A stretch of DNA of 6,982 nucleotides, from assembly GCA_028287455.1 (NCBI GenBank), contig JAQBPP010000371.1, forward strand, positions 1 through 6,982, written 5' to 3'. Source of the DNA: Bacilli bacterium. Its GTDB lineage: Bacteria; Bacillota; Bacilli; Tumebacillales; JAQBPP01. The notes under the pieces were generated by a model, which had not been told where the DNA came from, did not search any database, and saw only the letters and a list, made by a program, of their open reading frames with translations. Of the stretch, positions 5,507 through 6,982 are shown piece by piece. The stretch's first letter is position 1; each line of letters begins with the position of its first letter. The translations under genes were made by a program, and so were the position numbers.

Positions 5507-6193
5507 ATGAAAAAGTCCATTTATGTGTTCATCATGGTCGTGCTGGTGGCAACGGGCTGTATGGCGGCTGGCGGCCCTTCCGTATTTGCAGTTGCCAAGG
5601 TCGGCAAAGTCATCGTCATCGATCCAGGTCACGGGGGTATTGATGGCGGTACGCAGTCTGCACAGGGTGACTATCTGGAGAAAAACTTGAACTTGGAAGT
5701 TTCCCGAAAACTGAAACAAGCACTTGAGGACAAAGGGTTTACAGTCTATCTGACGCGTGAAGAAGACACCGATGTCACGCAGCATGCACCAAATTCCGCA
5801 GTCAAAAGCCGTCATCGGAGGGATCTGATGGGTCGCGTGGAATTTGCGAAACAGCATCAGGCAAACCTGGTGATTTCCATCCACACCAATACAGGCACCA
5901 AAACGAATATCGGGCCATTAGTCATTTGCCAGCCGGAATCCTATGAAAGTGTCACAGCAGCTGAAATCGTTCAGCATCAGTTTAACAGCATGACTGGCAT
6001 CGGACAGCACGTGATCAAAGGCAAGCGGCTGTATATCCTGACGCACAGCACGATTCCGGTCATCCTGGTGGAAGTTGGTTTCTTATCGAATCCACGCGAC
6101 GCATACCAACTGCACACGCCGCAGTATCAGCAAAAATTAATTGAGGCGATCGTATCGGGCGTCAACGAGTATTTCGTGACCAAAGTCAGTTAA
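5507..6193 (+). CDS. cwlD: CwlD-like N-acetylmuramoyl-L-alanine amidase (amidase_3)
   Basis: A 228-residue zinc amidase that cleaves the bond between N-acetylmuramic acid and L-alanine in peptidoglycan. In Bacillus, CwlD works in making muramic-delta-lactam in the spore cortex. Motifs seen: DPGHGG (39-44, Zn ligand H42), E58 in YLEKNLNL (second ligand), YLTREEDTD, SIHTNTG (third ligand H126) and ILVEVGFLSNP (catalytic E189). All expected metal and catalytic residues are present. The N terminus has a basic start and a hydrophobic stretch ending in VLVATGC, a possible but non-ideal lipobox at C18; signal peptidase I cleavage after VFA is the alternative. ATG 5507 is chosen because GAGGGGGA lies 7 bases before it and the signal sequence begins there; ATG 5459 would put 16 polar residues ahead and lacks a binding site. 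The symbol rests on size and similarity to CwlD; a general Amidase_3 family name is the cautious alternative. Confidence 0.82.
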   Translation: MKKSIYVFIMVVLVATGCMAAGGPSVFAVAKVGKVIVIDPGHGGIDGGTQSAQGDYLEKNLNLEVSRKLKQALEDKGFTVYLTREEDTDVTQHAPNSAVKSRHRRDLMGRVEFAKQHQANLVISIHTNTGTKTNIGPLVICQPESYESVTAAEIVQHQFNSMTGIGQHVIKGKRLYILTHSTIPVILVEVGFLSNPRDAYQLHTPQYQQKLIEAIVSGVNEYFVTKVS

Positions 6194-6235
6194 TATAAAA
6201 CGACCCACGACGGTCAGCTCACGTCACGGGTCGTT
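6194..6235 (-). terminator. Inverted repeat, probable terminator of the leftward SGNH gene
   Basis: AACGACCC (6199-6206) and GGGTCGTT (6228-6235) are perfect complements. Read leftward the stem leads into TTTTATATT, a fair U tail, which fits the SGNH hydrolase gene converging from the right. Read rightward there is little U tail (TTAAGAAATGG), so use by cwlD would be weak. Confidence 0.65.
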
Positions 6236-6250
6236 AAGAAATGGTATGTA

Positions 6251-6304
6251 GTGGGATCCCCCACCAAAAAAATCCCAGCCACAGGTCGAATCCTGTCGGC
6301 TTTT
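6251..6304 (+). terminator. Structured intergenic region with a probable cwlD terminator
   Basis: Two hairpins are visible. GTGGG (6251-6255) pairs with CCCAC (6260-6264) around ATCC. After an A7 run, AGCC-ACAGG (6277-6285) pairs with CCTGT-GGCT (6292-6301, one bulged C) around TCGAAT and ends in TTTT, as a rightward terminator would. A competing helix TGGGAT (6252-6257) with ATCCCA (6272-6277) excludes the first hairpin. The second hairpin resembles a tRNA T-arm but has a 6-base loop, one base short, and no tRNA body is present. The calling as terminator is fair; a pseudo-tRNA remnant is the less likely alternative. Confidence 0.5.
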
Positions 6305-6357
6305 GAAAACTATATCATACGTGTACAAAGAAGGTCAAGCTGCGGATAAAATAACAG

Positions 6358-6982
6358 TTAATTGTTTATAAGATCAAGATCCTGCAGCACCCGATCGGCA
6401 ATCCGCTGATACCCCGCATCGCTCGGATGGAAATGGTCGCTCGACAGGAATTTGTCTCCACCTCGCTGGAACAGGTCATAGACAGGCACGACATAAAACT
6501 GCGCCGTTTGCCCTGTCAAGGCCAGCATCGTTTGGTTAAATTGATTTACATATTTGTCTGCTTGCAGCTGCGGGTCTAATACCGTATAGAACGGATTATA
6601 AATCGCAACCAGATAAACTGGGCAGGTCCCGTTTGCTGCACGTATTTTCGCGACGATCGATGTCAGATGAGTTTTATAGCTCTGTCCGGCGGCGTCAATG
6701 GTTGACGGAGACAAATTATCCAACTGATTGGTCGAGCCGAACAGGTCATTGCCGCCGATCGTAAATACGATCAAGGTGGCTTGTTTTATAAGGCCTTGAA
6801 CTTCACTTTCATTCAACAGGTCATCGAGCTGCGCTGATGTTTGCCCGCTGACAGCAATGTTCGTGAACACCACCGGTTTTTTCGTTTGAGTTTGCAGGGC
6901 ATCTTTGACTCTGCCAATATAGCCTTTGCCAGATAGATCGCCCAAACCGCGTGTTAATGAATCCCCGAACGCCACCAAATGA
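6358..6982 (-). CDS. SGNH/GDSL-family hydrolase, 5'-truncated by window edge
   Basis: The C-terminal ~208 residues of an SGNH-fold esterase/lipase. Block I, VAFGDSLTRGLGD, holds the nucleophile serine at the very edge of the window. Block III, VFTIGGNDLFG, holds the oxyanion-hole asparagine. Block V, SSDHFHPSDAGYQRIAD, holds the catalytic Asp and His (DHFH). So the catalytic set is complete. The reading frame continues through the right edge (a histidine codon precedes the leftmost leucine), so the TTG at 6978 is not a start; a short N-terminal segment, likely a signal peptide or anchor as in YpmR-type Bacillales proteins, lies outside. The block I spacing suggests little else is missing. Substrate cannot be told from sequence. 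The gene converges on cwlD, and the leftward terminator at 6194-6235 would end it. Confidence 0.9.
   Translation of the reverse strand, partial: HLVAFGDSLTRGLGDLSGKGYIGRVKDALQTQTKKPVVFTNIAVSGQTSAQLDDLLNESEVQGLIKQATLIVFTIGGNDLFGSTNQLDNLSPSTIDAAGQSYKTHLTSIVAKIRAANGTCPVYLVAIYNPFYTVLDPQLQADKYVNQFNQTMLALTGQTAQFYVVPVYDLFQRGGDKFLSSDHFHPSDAGYQRIADRVLQDLDLINN

Noticed and set aside
6251..6310. Intact tRNA gene
   Set aside because: Only a T-arm-like hairpin with a short loop is present. No acceptor, D-arm or anticodon arm can be drawn around it.
6976..6978. TTG as start of the SGNH hydrolase
   Set aside because: The frame stays open to the window edge, and the catalytic GDS block would begin almost at residue 1. 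The gene is truncated by the window.
1..6982. CRISPR array, insertion sequence, integrase or prophage genes
   Set aside because: No regularly spaced repeats, no transposase or integrase motifs and no abrupt change in coding style were seen on either strand.

Overview
The window looks like a chromosomal segment from a Gram-positive, endospore-forming member of the Bacillales. The evidence is a PrsA-type foldase, a YerC/TrpR-like regulator followed by PcrB (the same gene pair and order as in Bacillus subtilis), and a CwlD-like cortex amidase. Base composition is roughly balanced, with strong Shine-Dalgarno sequences and U-tailed intrinsic terminators. A lineage near Alicyclobacillaceae, Tumebacillus or Effusibacillus is possible, but I cannot prove the genus from this sequence.

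Layout, left to right. (1) The 3' part of an EamA/DMT-family transporter gene (+), cut by the left edge and closed by a terminator near 788-834. (2) A strong extended -10 promoter and a prsA-like peptidyl-prolyl isomerase gene (+, 958-1995) with its terminator. (3) A convergent intergenic region with two degenerate copies of a terminator-like unit and a long inverted repeat, ending transcription of a leftward XRE-family regulator (-, 2235-2738). (4) An AT-rich divergent promoter region with two palindromes. (5) A rightward HTH-TPR regulator (2931-4250) resembling peptide-sensing RRNPP proteins, then yerC (4306-4596). (6) A terminator between yerC and pcrB, then pcrB (4694-5434), encoding heptaprenylglyceryl phosphate synthase. 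(7) A cwlD-like N-acetylmuramoyl-L-alanine amidase gene (5507-6193) whose Shine-Dalgarno sequence lies inside a hairpin. (8) A structured intergenic stretch holding terminators for converging genes, then the 3' part of an SGNH/GDSL hydrolase gene (-), cut by the right edge.

Most products act at the membrane or envelope: a transporter, an extracytoplasmic foldase, an ether-lipid enzyme, a cortex amidase and a probable lipase/esterase. Three DNA-binding proteins sit together in the middle. I found no mobile element, CRISPR array, intact tRNA or rRNA. I do not see a clear new multi-gene system. The least explained parts are the HTH-TPR/XRE divergent control region, the occluded ribosome binding site of the amidase gene, and the two structured intergenic regions.
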